Shown here: one piece after another, positions 49,589 to 60,129 of the stretch
Layout of the letters: each line of letters opens with the position of its first letter
How positions within the stretch are numbered: position 1 is the first letter of the stretch
Source: Morinoia aosen
Taxonomy: Eukaryota > Arthropoda > Malacostraca > Amphipoda > Talitridae
Length of the DNA stretch: 64,000 nucleotides
Reading direction: 5' to 3'
Assembly (NCBI GenBank): GCA_030386875.1
Contig: CM059557.1
Span: forward strand, 56,436,514-56,500,513
Translations under genes and position numbers: made by a program
Notes under the pieces: model-generated
The model's database searches: none
What the model saw: only the letters and a program-made list of their open reading frames with translations
What the model was told of the DNA's origin: nothing

Positions 49589-52233
49589 CTGGTAAATCAA
49601 AATAAGACATTGAAAGCCAACATAAACTTGATACACTATTTTCAAAGCTGTGAGAAAAGGCGCGAGAGAAATATAACAACATTGATAAAAAGAAGCTTCA
49701 GACTACGCACAAAAGTTTTTTTCCAATAGATTATTGCATGAACATTTTAATAATTCAGAAAATCATATCTAACACGACTAGTAATTTAAACTCCATATGA
49801 AATTCGAAATAATAAATTTACTTCAAGTTAGCTGTGCAAATATCACACTAATCTAGCCTTAAAACATGTGAAGTGCAAGCACAAAAATGAGAACAGCAAG
49901 TGGCAAAATAAAAGCATGTGAAGGAGCCGTTTATTCCATGCAACTGCAGATACGTTCAGTAGAGCAAAAGCGTACTTATTCCATCAAACCAGAAATTGGC
50001 CAACGAAGAATAAGTGCAAGCCGAAATAAGTTACTAAATAACCATTCAACATACAAAAATGGAACAAACGATTATGTGCAGAAGTTTTTAGAAAGTACAA
50101 GAGCACCTCAAACGAATATTCGATTCACACACAATCTTAGAGCTAAAGCTAGTTATAGGCGAAGAAAATCCTTTCGCGTCAGTTAAGTAGATGTACGAAC
50201 ACAATTCGCTGCCCCATGGAAATGGACACTCGCCAAATTAGTGATCAATTCAAGAGGCGCCAAAAAAATCAGTAACATTTAGTGAATTATAATTGCGTTC
50301 AATTAGTTTCAGACTTTATAGCCACGCCAAAAACAATCAGAAGGAAACAAAGAGAAGGAATCATTTTGTTCGCATTCGAATGTGAGAGCACACAATGATA
50401 CTTTGTGCAGAAAAACACGTGAAGAATGAAGAGGAAGAAAATCCAGAGATAAAAATGAAGGGATAAAAACTAAAAAAGGAAAATGAGCACGAAATATTCA
50501 AGTCACGCAAGGCCGTCTATGGCTGAGTCCACAGTATCCTCCCCGAGTGGCCTCAGACATGACAATGTACTAACTTCAATAACCTATTTTACGCACTTCT
50601 GAGAAGAGCGGGAGTGATTATGAACAAGCGTGCGATTCACTTACATCCACGTCTGACGCTTATGCGATGCAATGACTATCGAAACTTTCCACAGGGATAC
50701 CAACATAACACCACTACAGACTGGCCCATACCAGCAGAATAGCTGCTTCTAAATATCAAGATACTACAGTGTCAAGTGCAAATTCTCCATAAGGCGTTCT
50801 GTTGTTATCTTGTGACCGATCGTATTTCGAACGGCAGGCGTAATTCAACGCAATTGCTTGTTTTATAGCATCAATGGCCCTCACCTGTCGGAAGACATCA
50901 GATAGCAGGAATTACAAGACACGGGCAACAGTCTAGTCTTCAGGATACAACTTGCCATAATCTAGAGAGGCATATAACAAAAGGTTTCACACTGGAACTT
51001 CAATGATACCATGAACATCTATCAATCCAAAAAACGAAAAGCATACTCACATCTTTCCGAATAGAAAACATTTCAAACTTTTCTACGTAAGCTAAATCAA
51101 CTTCGTTCAAGTGAAAATAATTTCGTACCCCATGCCATAAGGGTGAGAAGCTCAACCGCTTACTTCAAAACCAATCACTATTCGACTTCAAAATTTCATC
51201 ACTGCTTCTACAGAGTGAGTGGAAGTGCAGTTCGATCACCAAGTGCAAGTAAGCAATTACCGAAGGATCTGCTGACGTAGACAGTCAAGCGAATAGGCCT
51301 CATAGTAAACAGATAGGATTAGATGTTACTTCAAGTTTCCCTTACCGCAACAAAGGCATTCCAAAGAGAGGAAGTAGGAAGGAACCATTTAGTATGGAGT
51401 CGACAAATCTATGCACAAGGTGCATAGAAACAGTAAGTAGTTGAGAAAGAAGTTCATGAAACAAGATATAAGTTGAAGAAGAAAGCAGTTACACACAACA
51501 GTAGTGAGCTGGAGAAAAAAGATAATCAGTAACTGAACAAGAAAACCAATTTTATTTCAACAGAAGGAAGGCCTACCCTCTCTCTGAGAGCACCAGTTTT
51601 TCAAGATACAATAGTTTTATTCCCCTGAGGGTATTGGAAAAAGCAGAAAAATGAGCAGCAGCACCACCACATAGCTTCATGTGTTGTGGTTTTGCCCACA
51701 AGAACAAAGAGAAGAAATAGACAACCATTACCATTTCACTTGTTTGGCGCTCTTAACGTCGTCTGATTCGGAGTGATAGTTACGCTGATTTTAAAAGGGA
51801 AAAGAACAGTCACGGAATGCATTGAAATTTATAACAGTGAATAAGCAGCAAAGGACACCCCAAAAATGGAGGTACGTGCTTTTGAATTCATTAGCTCTAA
51901 GCTTTTTTATTTCAGCAAGGTAACTTAACAGCGTATCTCAGTTCCAAATTAGTGACCAAGTTTGTGCATTGAAGTTGTTATAAAAAGAACAAACGTACTT
52001 CAAGTTGCAGACAAATCAACCCAGCCCAAGCTAATATCTACATGCAGTTAGGAAGAGCTCGTACAGGACAGCACAAGATATTAAAGATATACCACACAGA
52101 AGACAACTTGGTTAGAAATGTTAGTAGGAGCTTAAGCTCTTGTAGCGACTCGATCAGAGCCAACAGAAGAAGACAACCCGTTGTGTTACGAAGTTTATAA
52201 TTATCGCGAGCGCATGGGGACAAAAGAACGCAC
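49589..52233 (-). other. Gp93 intron
   Basis: About 2.6 kb separating the shared downstream exon from the nearer alternative exon. It contains copy 6 of the 330-bp repeat at 51337-51632. No further exon copy was seen. The 99-codon plus frame at 49887-50186 has no recognisable domain. Confidence 0.7.
51337..51632 (+). repeat. 330-bp dispersed repeat, copy 6 (Gp93 intron)
   Basis: A more diverged copy starting CCCTTACCGCAACAAAGGCA and ending TTCCCCTGAGGG, with an internal deletion near the GGGCCCTCACA block. Orientation is opposite to Gp93. Confidence 0.8.
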
Positions 52234-52370
52234 TGTCTCTGGACGTCGTCAGCCTTGCTGTGGGTCTGGGCGGAGACGATGCGCTCCATGTTCGCGGTCC
52301 AGCCGAACCGCGAAGACACGAGGGCGCACGGCGACGAGTCCAGCCGCTCACTCACCTCAGCCTTCGAGAT
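52234..52370 (-). CDS. Gp93: Gp93 alternative exon B (canonical-looking client-binding helix)
   Basis: A 137-nt exon, acceptor GCGAGTCCAG, donor GTGCGT, entering in phase 0 and leaving in phase 2. It encodes ISKAEVSERLDSSPCALVSS, then RFGWTANMERIVSAQTHSK and ADDVQR. It matches the GRP94 segment V-S-x-R-L-x-x-S-P-C-A-L-V...GW...NMER that opens the C-terminal domain. MERI..AQ is close to the mammalian sequence as I remember it. It is a homologue of the exon at 54180-54316, with the same length and phases and 25 of 45 residues identical. Third codon positions are mostly G or C (40 of 45), like the constitutive exons. It cannot be spliced together with exon A without shifting the frame. Confidence 0.93.
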
Positions 52371-54179
52371 CTGGACTCGCGTCACACCAGGCAACATTAG
52401 TGAGTGCAACCCATAAACCAACCCACAGATTTGACATCGTACCCTAATGTTGAGAGAACGGGTCACGCTGGTGATGAGGGTGAACAAAGAAATGACAGAA
52501 ATAGCCAGAAAAGGTGCATTTGAATCAAACGCATAGGAAAGTTTTTCTACGCTGACACGTGGGGTAATACTTCCCAAAACGTGCAAGACTTTACGTGCAC
52601 AATCACCCTTGAGGTGCATCAATAACCGAGTACATCAAAAGCTTAAAAAATACAATACTAAAGACGCTGCAGCAAGATGCCTTCCAAATATCAAAAGGCC
52701 AAACAGAAGGGAAATGAGAAAAACGCACAACTAAGCCATAAAATTTCTATGGTCAGCCAATAACCATTCTGCCGTGACTACTACGAAAAAAAGTCTAGAA
52801 ATTGCGGAAAAGTAATAGGAAAATACACTTCAATAATTCAGTTGGTCAGTCAAAGCAGAGAAACAAAATTTGACGGGCACCGAATTTTGTAAATCTCCAT
52901 CCACGTGCAACGCATCGTAGGGCTAGGCTACACGCGACACCTGTCCAGCAGTACTGGCCTTACAAGGAGCGACCAACTGAGCGTTCTGCGTCTTTTAACG
53001 CGAGCACTAATCAAACGGCGTCTAAAACCACCATTCAGCGAACTTAACGCACCACTGCAATTAAATATCTGTTTTGTTTCAATTAGAGGCATCTTGACGA
53101 TATGACAACCGATTGAGATGTATATTGGACTAGTCCTAGTATCATGCGGTAGTATCATACGCTTCCTTTACTTACAATGAAAAATTAACGTGAAGTGCCT
53201 TTTTCTACATGAGAGGGTCTAGACGGAAGATAAACAAAAATGGAGTCAATAATTCGTGACCTGTAACACTGTGTGATCTGCAATGAATGTGGTTTGAACT
53301 TCGTTTTATTGACAAAGCTGGCTCCTACAAATGAAAAATTACTAGTCCATTGAACATACAATATATTTTCTACTGAAAAAAGCGCATAAGCAACAGATGC
53401 ACAAGGAAAAGTAAGTCAATTTGAACTTATCCCAATAGAACTTTCAACTGGCAAACACGTATCACTTTGAGTCAAAGAAAAATAGTGAGGGAACTCTACC
53501 CATGATCCGCCTAAAATGAAAGGTCTCGTGTCGAGAATCGATTAACTTGAGAAAACCCAGAAAAAATATGATAGGGTAAACTCCAATGACTGCACATTGA
53601 AGAAATCTGTAGAGAAAAGTTTCAGGAACAGGCATCTTAGAGTAAATTGAACCATAAAAAAGAAATGCGCACATAAGGTGGTGCGCAGTAAAAATGAGAA
53701 CGGCAGTGCAACAATGGAAACATTCGTAGCAATACGGAATTTGAACATTCGTTCCGGCAGCGACATTTGGAAGCAGTACAAGAACAAACACTCCTGTCTA
53801 AGCACGCTTGAACGCAACCAACTAAAATAAATGCAAATTAAAATCGTATCAAAAAATTAACACGCACTAAAAATCGTGTAACGCGCAAACCGTGACTAAT
53901 TATTTCGTGCTTGTAAAAATGTGAAGGTTTCACAACACCAGCATTCTCGTATTTGAGTGCAAGTCTCACACGAGCACATCGAGGAATGACAGGAAACGCA
54001 AAAAAGTACAAATCGTAGCAATTTCACCTAAAACCAATTCACGCATTCATTTTCTATAGCGCTGCCAACAATCTAGCACAATGTTGAACGAAATATGGAA
54101 TGCTGAGCAAGGCGTTTCTACAGGAAACCATGCACCGAACAAGACAGCCAGAAAAAAATTGAAAGTGAGAAATTCTCAC
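52371..54179 (-). other. Gp93 intron between the two alternative exons
   Basis: 1,809 nt. Short frames inside it show no domains. Paired RNA elements that enforce mutually exclusive splicing could lie here, but I could not test folding. Confidence 0.7.
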
Positions 54180-54316
54180 TGCTTGGAAACATCCTCAGAT
54201 TTTTGGTGCGCGTTGGAGATATGCAGTCTCTCCATGTTGCCAGTCCACCCGAAGGAAGAAGCGACCAAAGCGCAAGGCGAGGTAGTCAGCCGTTCGCTCA
54301 CCACACATTTGTTAAC
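54180..54316 (-). CDS. Gp93: Gp93 alternative exon A (diverged client-binding helix)
   Basis: A 137-nt exon, acceptor GCTATGTCAG, donor GTGAGA, entering in phase 0 and leaving in phase 2. It encodes VNKCVVSERLTTSPCALVAS, then SFGWTGNMERLHISNAHQKS and EDVSK. The first half is very close to the conserved GRP94 sequence (VVS.RLT.SPCALVAS). The helix after NMER is unusual (LHISNAH in place of the I..AQ type). The frame is fully open and both splice borders are intact, so it is not an obvious pseudo-exon. Third positions are less G/C-rich (28 of 45) than in exon B. It lies upstream of exon B in the transcript. Each can join the preceding exon (ending LKEQ, phase 0) and the following one (phase 2), so they are alternatives. 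Confidence 0.93.
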
Positions 54317-55810
54317 CTGACATAGCTCGTCGTTAGCAAAATGATGGTATTCGACAGATAGCGAGGGCTGCTTTTCAATGCTAGTCCAAGTTGGTAACGA
54401 AAAACCAATGGAATAGATTGCTTTGACTGCTAGGGTATGATTTAGAAGACTGTTTTCAAATTCAATCCCGATGTATTACTCGTAATGGAGACATTCTACG
54501 TATTTCTATACCTTAAAATTAGTGCGCGAGTATCCACGCGATTCGCTGATCATAAAGCCCGAAACTATACGCAAAAAAATTATTAAATAAGTGGACTAGC
54601 AAGATCCACGTCACGAATGCCTACCATGAATAGCTTTAGCAACCTATTGGCGGTGCGAGTCCCCAAAATATTAGACAAAACTAAACTACCTCTTCAACCT
54701 ATTGCCTCATAAGTGTCATGTTTATTCAAAAACCATGATTAGGCGCTATTATAGCAGCCCAATGTACAGTATGATGCTTAGTCCACATCGAAGATATATA
54801 CTCGTACTTGCATCTCGCTCACATGAGGTCAGTGAATTCTTATGAAGAAATTTGGAGTGTTGTCATTCGTGCCAACGCTCAGTCGTTCAAGGAAATAAAA
54901 TTAAAAATTACGAATATGCTATCAATTCGTCAGCCTGGAGTCACAGAAAAAGGAAATCTAGCGCAGCGGCTCTCATTTGTCAGCACGCGAGGCTCTCGAC
55001 ACATCCGGCCATGCCTCAAAATGCTTTTTAGTTTTAAGCTCTTATGAAATCGATTGACCCTAGCTAGATACGCAGCCCAACTATAGCTGCAAGGTATCCG
55101 CAGAAATACCTTGCAAATGGACATAGAAAATGATAACAGTCGAAAATTTTAAGTTGAAGTAGCGAACTAACACTTATCGAGTACTCTTCTTTACAATCCA
55201 ACACTACATGATAACGATTGAACCAACTATAGTAACTTCTAACAACCAATCGAGTTTACATTGCGCGAGTTTAAGGAATTGACTGCTATCTTTCATTCGA
55301 TGTAAACGAGAAAAGTGAGAATAGAAATTGCTGCCTTTAGATTTTTCCGTATGAGGAGGAAAATTGAACACCCAACAAAGTAGAAACGAACACATTCACA
55401 CTGGAGAAGTCTAGAAACTACATTCACAACATGAATATATTAATGATCCAGAGGCGCCAATGCACCACGCTGAGGCTGATATGCTAAAATTTGAAAGTTT
55501 CAAAACATTAATTTGCACAGCCAGTTTTCATCATACAATGATTTTATTGCTAGCCAAGGTACGCGAGTTACGGACGGATATGATGGGGATAGGTAAATCT
55601 TTTCTTCTCATAATGCGACCAATGCTGTCTTCAAAACGAGACAACAATTTTACTGAAATGAAGTTCTTTAAGAGACAATTTTATCGCAAGAGCTAATATT
55701 AGAATAATACTCCTTCAACACAAAGATATTCAGTCTCCAGACTCTCTCATCAGTGATGGTTGGAAGTAAGCAGTTCTCACAATCCCCACGCTATTCCTGC
55801 ATTACAATAC
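54317..55810 (-). other. Gp93 intron
   Basis: About 1.5 kb between the constitutive exon and alternative exon A. No third version of the alternative exon was found by eye. Confidence 0.7.
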
Positions 55811-56056
55811 CTGTTCTTTGAGCGCCTCCTCGGCCAGCCACGTGGTGAGGGGCTCGAACTGCTTCTTGAGCTCCTCAGTCCTCTCCTTGGCGGCCTCGCT
55901 GCTCGAGAGTGACAGACCTTCCTTGGCCACATTCTGGAACTTCTTGCCTTCGAATTCAGGCAGGGCGTTAATGGCATATTCGTCAATGGCTTCCACGAGG
56001 TACAGAACTTCGAAGCCCTTCTTCAAGAGGCGCTCCACGAATGGGGAAGTAGCCAC
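55811..56056 (-). CDS. Gp93: Gp93 exon, end of middle domain
   Basis: A 246-nt exon (82 codons, phase 0 at both ends), acceptor TTGTCAG, donor GTATTG. It encodes VATSPFVERLLKKGFEVLYL, then VEAIDEYAINALPEFEGKKF and QNVAKEG, ending EEALKEQ. SPF.E.L..KG.EVLYL....DEY....L.EF.GK...V.KEG is the conserved end of the Hsp90 middle domain leading into the C-terminal domain. It joins in frame to 62800-63174 upstream and to either alternative exon downstream. Confidence 0.95.
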
Positions 56057-56215
56057 CTGACAATGCAGAAAAGTTTTTTTTGAAGCATTAGTATCTAATG
56101 CTTCCTCCACAGCTAAATGAGCAGGCGTAATAAAAAAATTAACCTTGATACAAACGCATGGCTAAACCGTAATCCACCCACCCACCTGAACCGCAGCACA
56201 TCCGAATACTCGCGG

Positions 56216-56227
56216 GGAAAGATCAGA
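56216..56227. repeat. LINE target-site duplication, copy at the 3' end
   Basis: GGAAAGATCAGA, directly abutting the (TAA)n tail. The identical 12 bases occur at 62353-62364. Confidence 0.85.
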
Positions 56228-56391
56228 TTATTATTATTATTATTGTAATTGTTTAACCACCGTTACCCCTAACAAGTGATCCGCACAGTGAGTCGCAGTA
56301 ACATATTACATTTCAAGCACAATTCAAACTAAAATTATAAATGGCATCACTATCAATTTGCCTGTCTTTATAATTTAGAACTCATGGGAAA

Positions 56392-59300
56392 TTAGATTAC
56401 ATAGAATAAGTCAGCTTCTTGGAGAAACCTATAGAGGCCTCCCCCCAATTCAACCGGGCCCGAGTCTCCCAGCAACTCGCTCATCACCACCTCGCTCTGA
56501 CCGAAGTAACGGCGTCTTAGTGCAGCATATCGTTGGCACTCGGTGAGAATGTGTTTTACACTCACAGTAACTTGACACTGGAGACATTGCGGCGGCGCAG
56601 TCCCGTTCATCAAATACTCATGCGTTAGAAGTGTATGTCCAATACGGAGGCGACACAGCTTTATCTCCCACTCCCGGTTGGTCCAGCAGCTTGTTCGGAG
56701 GGGTTGCGTCGTGTCCTTAATTTCTCGGAGTTTGTTCTCAGTCACTTCACGCCAGTCATGATTCCAATTTTGATGGACGAGTCTTTTAAAGGCACATGCG
56801 AAGTCTCCGCGAGGCATTCCTTTGCGTATCTGGCGCTCTCGTTGGGTGGCAGACTGTGCAGCCTCGTCAGCTCTCTCGTTCCCCGCCACACCCACATGGC
56901 TAGGCACCCAGCACAATGTATAATGTTTTCCGATCTCAGTCATCAGCGTTAGGATCTGCGTTATTATAGGATGGGTGTTGCAGGGTTTTATCATACTTTG
57001 TAGGGCGCTACGACAGTCTGAGACGATTGTGATCATACTCGTATCCACCGCTCGAGATGCGCGCACCGCGGACAGTATTGCACACAACTCAGCTGTGAAC
57101 ACCGAAGCCACTGAAGGGAGTTTGACCGCTAGTATGTTTAACCCATGGACGGCTGCATATGCCGTGCCATGTTCAGTTCTAGATCCATCGGTAAAGAAGA
57201 CAGCTGTTTCAGAGTGACGTACGAAGTGATCGAGGAATAGGGCTCTGGATGGGGCTGCACCAAGCAGTCGTTTATGCAGGTCAGCCAGTTCACTGCACAC
57301 AGCTATCGGGGGAGAGACCCACGGCGCAATGGGGGAGACGCTTTCCGGAGCCACGCACTCCAGTGAGATGTCATAGTTTCTTAGTATCGTTTGCAGGCGA
57401 ACATAAAATGGTTTGGGGCTTCTTTCGTTTGCATGCAGGCGTCCCGAAGCACAGCGAATTTTTGAGAGAATTTGTTGAGCAGGATCAGAGAGCAGTCTAA
57501 GGTAATAGTTTACGATCTTTATTTCCAGGTAATACGCTAAAGGTTTTATTCCGGTTTCTGCATGGAGAGATAAGATAGGTGAACTTTTGAACGCACCAGT
57601 AGCTACCCGAAGGGCAGAATTCTGCACAGTGTGCAATGATTTCATTAGGGTAGCACATGCAGAGCTATAAGCTTCTGAGCCATAGTCCAATTTTGGCTTT
57701 AGTAGACCCATATAAAGACGGAGCAAGGTTTGCCGATCTGCTCCATACTGGGTATGGGATATGACTTTCATTAAGTTTATGTGTTGTGAACATGATCGTT
57801 TGAGGGATTGGATGTGAGGCCGCCAGGTAAGGCTCGAGTCGAAGATTAATCCCAGATACTTGAATTGTTCAACATGTGGTAGCACTGCATTGTTTAGATG
57901 AAGTTCGGGGGAGGCTTTCAGACAGCCACGAGTACGGCAGAAATGCATAGTCACTGTTTTGGATGGGTAGAATTGAAATCCAGTGGTTGCTGTCCATTGC
58001 GTGAGGTGGTTAATAGCGATCTGCAATTGTCGTTTTAGGAACTCCGGTTTTTTGCCCGACACATAGATGACGAAGTCATCTACGTATAGAAGCCGATGGA
58101 CACTCTGCGGAATTTCATCAGCGATATCATTTATGGCAACAAGGAAACACACGCAGCTGAGGATACTTCCCTGAGGGACTCCTCCTCGGAGGCTCTTGGT
58201 TGACGAGTGGACATTCTGGAGACGGACTCTAATTTTTCTATTATTCATGAAATTGTGTAGGAAAGCAAGAAGGTGCCCATGTATACCATATTTCTGAAGT
58301 TTCAGTAGGATTCCGTATGTCCATGCGGTGTCATATGCTTTCTGTAGGTCAAAGAAGACGGCAACAAGGTGATTCTTTGAAGTAATACTCGAAGCGATGT
58401 GTGATGACAGCGTCACCAAATGGTCGGTGGTACTTCGGTTCTTCCGGAAGCCAGATTGGATATTTACTATTTTCCTAGTCGATTCCAAAAACCAGACTAG
58501 TCTCCTGTTAACAATTTTTTCAAGCAGTTTGCTTAAGCATGAGGTGAGAGCAATTGGACGGTAACTATTTGGAGATGTCGGATCTTTACCAGCTTTTAAA
58601 ATTGCTATTATTATTGTTAGTGACCAAGTTGCTGGGACTTCCTGCTGGGACCATATTTTGTTGAAGAGAGAGAGTACTGCAGGGAGGAAGGTTTCGTGGG
58701 CTTTTTTAATCATGCTGTACGAGATGTCATCATGGCCGGGAGCGCTATCGCTGGCTGTGCGTAAGGCAGTTTTAAGTTCTGACATGGTTAAGGGGCTATT
58801 GTATGCTTCATTGTCTCCCCCCAACCGCAGAGGTCTTCCTTCCCACCTTTCCTTATATCGCGTGAAGGACGCGTCGACGGTTGCGTTATCACTCACTGAT
58901 GAGAAGTGTTCCGCCAGCATCTCCGCAGCTTCCAGCAACGTTTCAGTCAGGTTGTTCGTACGGGGATCTCTCAACTTTGGGGTAGGAGTCAATTTAAATT
59001 TTCCGGACAGCTTTTGGACTTTTTTCCATACTAAGTTTAAGCTGGTTTTGATATTTATACTACTGATGAAAGCTTTCCAGGATGATTGTTTACTTGTCAG
59101 GAAGGTCTTCCGGCAGATTGCCTTTGCTCTATTGTATCGGATCCTGTTATACGCATTGTTACATCTTTCCAAGGCTCTTTCAGCTCGCGTACGCTCGCGC
59201 TTTGCCATTTCGCACTCAGAGTTCCACCACGGTACCGGAGGTCGCGGTAGAGAGCCGCTCTTGCGAGGTATGGATGTATCAGCAGCTTGCTGTAAGATGT

Positions 59301-60099
59301 TGGTCAAAGTAGCTGTGTGATCCTCAACATTCTTTCCATTCAGCTGGTCGATATCCTCACTTGACAACTGGGTCAGTCTGCTAAACAGAGTCCAATTTCC
59401 TTTGTTTAGGTCATACCGTTCATATCTGGCTTGTATATTTTGAGGATGGACAGGATCGAGATGGATAGGGTAGTGATCGCTGTCATAAAGGTTTGCATTA
59501 ACATGGTATTTAAAATCCATATAGCAGTCAGGAGAGCATAGTGTTAAATCGATGACAGAGAGGGATCCCGTCTGCCTGTGAAAATGAGTAGGTTGTCCGT
59601 CGTTCATGATACAGATGTTATTTTCTCTTACTATTCTTTCCATGAGTTGTCCTTTATCATTTACCACGTTGTCATTCCATAGTTGGTTTCGAGGATTGAA
59701 GTCCCCCATTATAATATACGGGGTAGGCAGCTGGGAAATCAAATTTTCAACTTCTTGGTGTTGTATATTGATGTGCGGCAAGTAGACTGAGCATATGGTG
59801 TATGTCCGGTGCAGATTAATACGTAGTGCTACTGCTTGCAACGTGGTACGCAAGTCAATCCGGTGATGCGGTATTGTCCTGTGGATCAATATTGCAGCGC
59901 CCCGCTCGTGATCATCAGCGCGGGTCACACCAGAGGTATAGAGAGAGTACTGAGTGGGTGGTGTCACCGTTCTGTCCCGGAGCATGGTCTCTTGAAGGCA
60001 GACACATGCAGGGTGGTATAGATTGAGGAGTTGTTTAAGTTCACAGAATTTGGTTCGGTACGATTCTAAATTCCATTGAATAAATGAATCAAAATTCAT
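56392..60099 (-). CDS. LINE ORF2: endonuclease, reverse transcriptase, RNase H
   Basis: 1,235 aa. Residues 1-225 are an AP-type endonuclease that nicks the target: QWN at 8-10, LQET with Glu37, MGDFN at 131-135, SVIDL at 181-185, SDHY at 207-210. Residues about 455-700 are reverse transcriptase: FFDLQKAYD at 582-590, GVPQGS at 640-645 and the catalytic YVDDF at 672-676. Residues about 967-1085 are RNase H with TDGS (Asp971), Glu1004, SD (Asp1028) and ERAD (Asp1078), plus WVPSHVG. A C-terminal knuckle C1172-C1175-H1183-C1188 follows RIGHTLLTH. All catalytic residues I can check are present. The ATG directly follows a TAA, in the same frame as ORF1. Confidence 0.95.
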   Translation of the reverse strand: MNFDSFIQWNLESYRTKFCELKQLLNLYHPACVCLQETMLRDRTVTPPTQYSLYTSGVTRADDHERGAAILIHRTIPHHRIDLRTTLQAVALRINLHRTYTICSVYLPHINIQHQEVENLISQLPTPYIIMGDFNPRNQLWNDNVVNDKGQLMERIVRENNICIMNDGQPTHFHRQTGSLSVIDLTLCSPDCYMDFKYHVNANLYDSDHYPIHLDPVHPQNIQARYERYDLNKGNWTLFSRLTQLSSEDIDQLNGKNVEDHTATLTNILQQAADTSIPRKSGSLPRPPVPWWNSECEMAKRERTRAERALERCNNAYNRIRYNRAKAICRKTFLTSKQSSWKAFISSINIKTSLNLVWKKVQKLSGKFKLTPTPKLRDPRTNNLTETLLEAAEMLAEHFSSVSDNATVDASFTRYKERWEGRPLRLGGDNEAYNSPLTMSELKTALRTASDSAPGHDDISYSMIKKAHETFLPAVLSLFNKIWSQQEVPATWSLTIIIAILKAGKDPTSPNSYRPIALTSCLSKLLEKIVNRRLVWFLESTRKIVNIQSGFRKNRSTTDHLVTLSSHIASSITSKNHLVAVFFDLQKAYDTAWTYGILLKLQKYGIHGHLLAFLHNFMNNRKIRVRLQNVHSSTKSLRGGVPQGSILSCVCFLVAINDIADEIPQSVHRLLYVDDFVIYVSGKKPEFLKRQLQIAINHLTQWTATTGFQFYPSKTVTMHFCRTRGCLKASPELHLNNAVLPHVEQFKYLGLIFDSSLTWRPHIQSLKRSCSQHINLMKVISHTQYGADRQTLLRLYMGLLKPKLDYGSEAYSSACATLMKSLHTVQNSALRVATGAFKSSPILSLHAETGIKPLAYYLEIKIVNYYLRLLSDPAQQILSKIRCASGRLHANERSPKPFYVRLQTILRNYDISLECVAPESVSPIAPWVSPPIAVCSELADLHKRLLGAAPSRALFLDHFVRHSETAVFFTDGSRTEHGTAYAAVHGLNILAVKLPSVASVFTAELCAILSAVRASRAVDTSMITIVSDCRSALQSMIKPCNTHPIITQILTLMTEIGKHYTLCWVPSHVGVAGNERADEAAQSATQRERQIRKGMPRGDFACAFKRLVHQNWNHDWREVTENKLREIKDTTQPLRTSCWTNREWEIKLCRLRIGHTLLTHEYLMNGTAPPQCLQCQVTVSVKHILTECQRYAALRRRYFGQSEVVMSELLGDSGPVELGGGLYRFLQEADLFYVI

Positions 60100-60129
60100 T
60101 TACAAATAGAGGTACTGGTTTGTTTTCCT

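Noticed and set aside
52154-52447. Frames on other registers over exon B (Arg/Ser-rich)
   Set aside because: Out-of-frame shadows of a GC-rich exon.
52038-52622. 194-codon continuous minus-strand frame around alternative exon B
   Set aside because: Only the 137 nt between the splice sites match GRP94. The flanking codons are intron read-through.
58658-59320. 220-codon plus-strand frame inside the LINE
   Set aside because: Antisense shadow of ORF2, whose RT and linker motifs are unambiguous on the minus strand.
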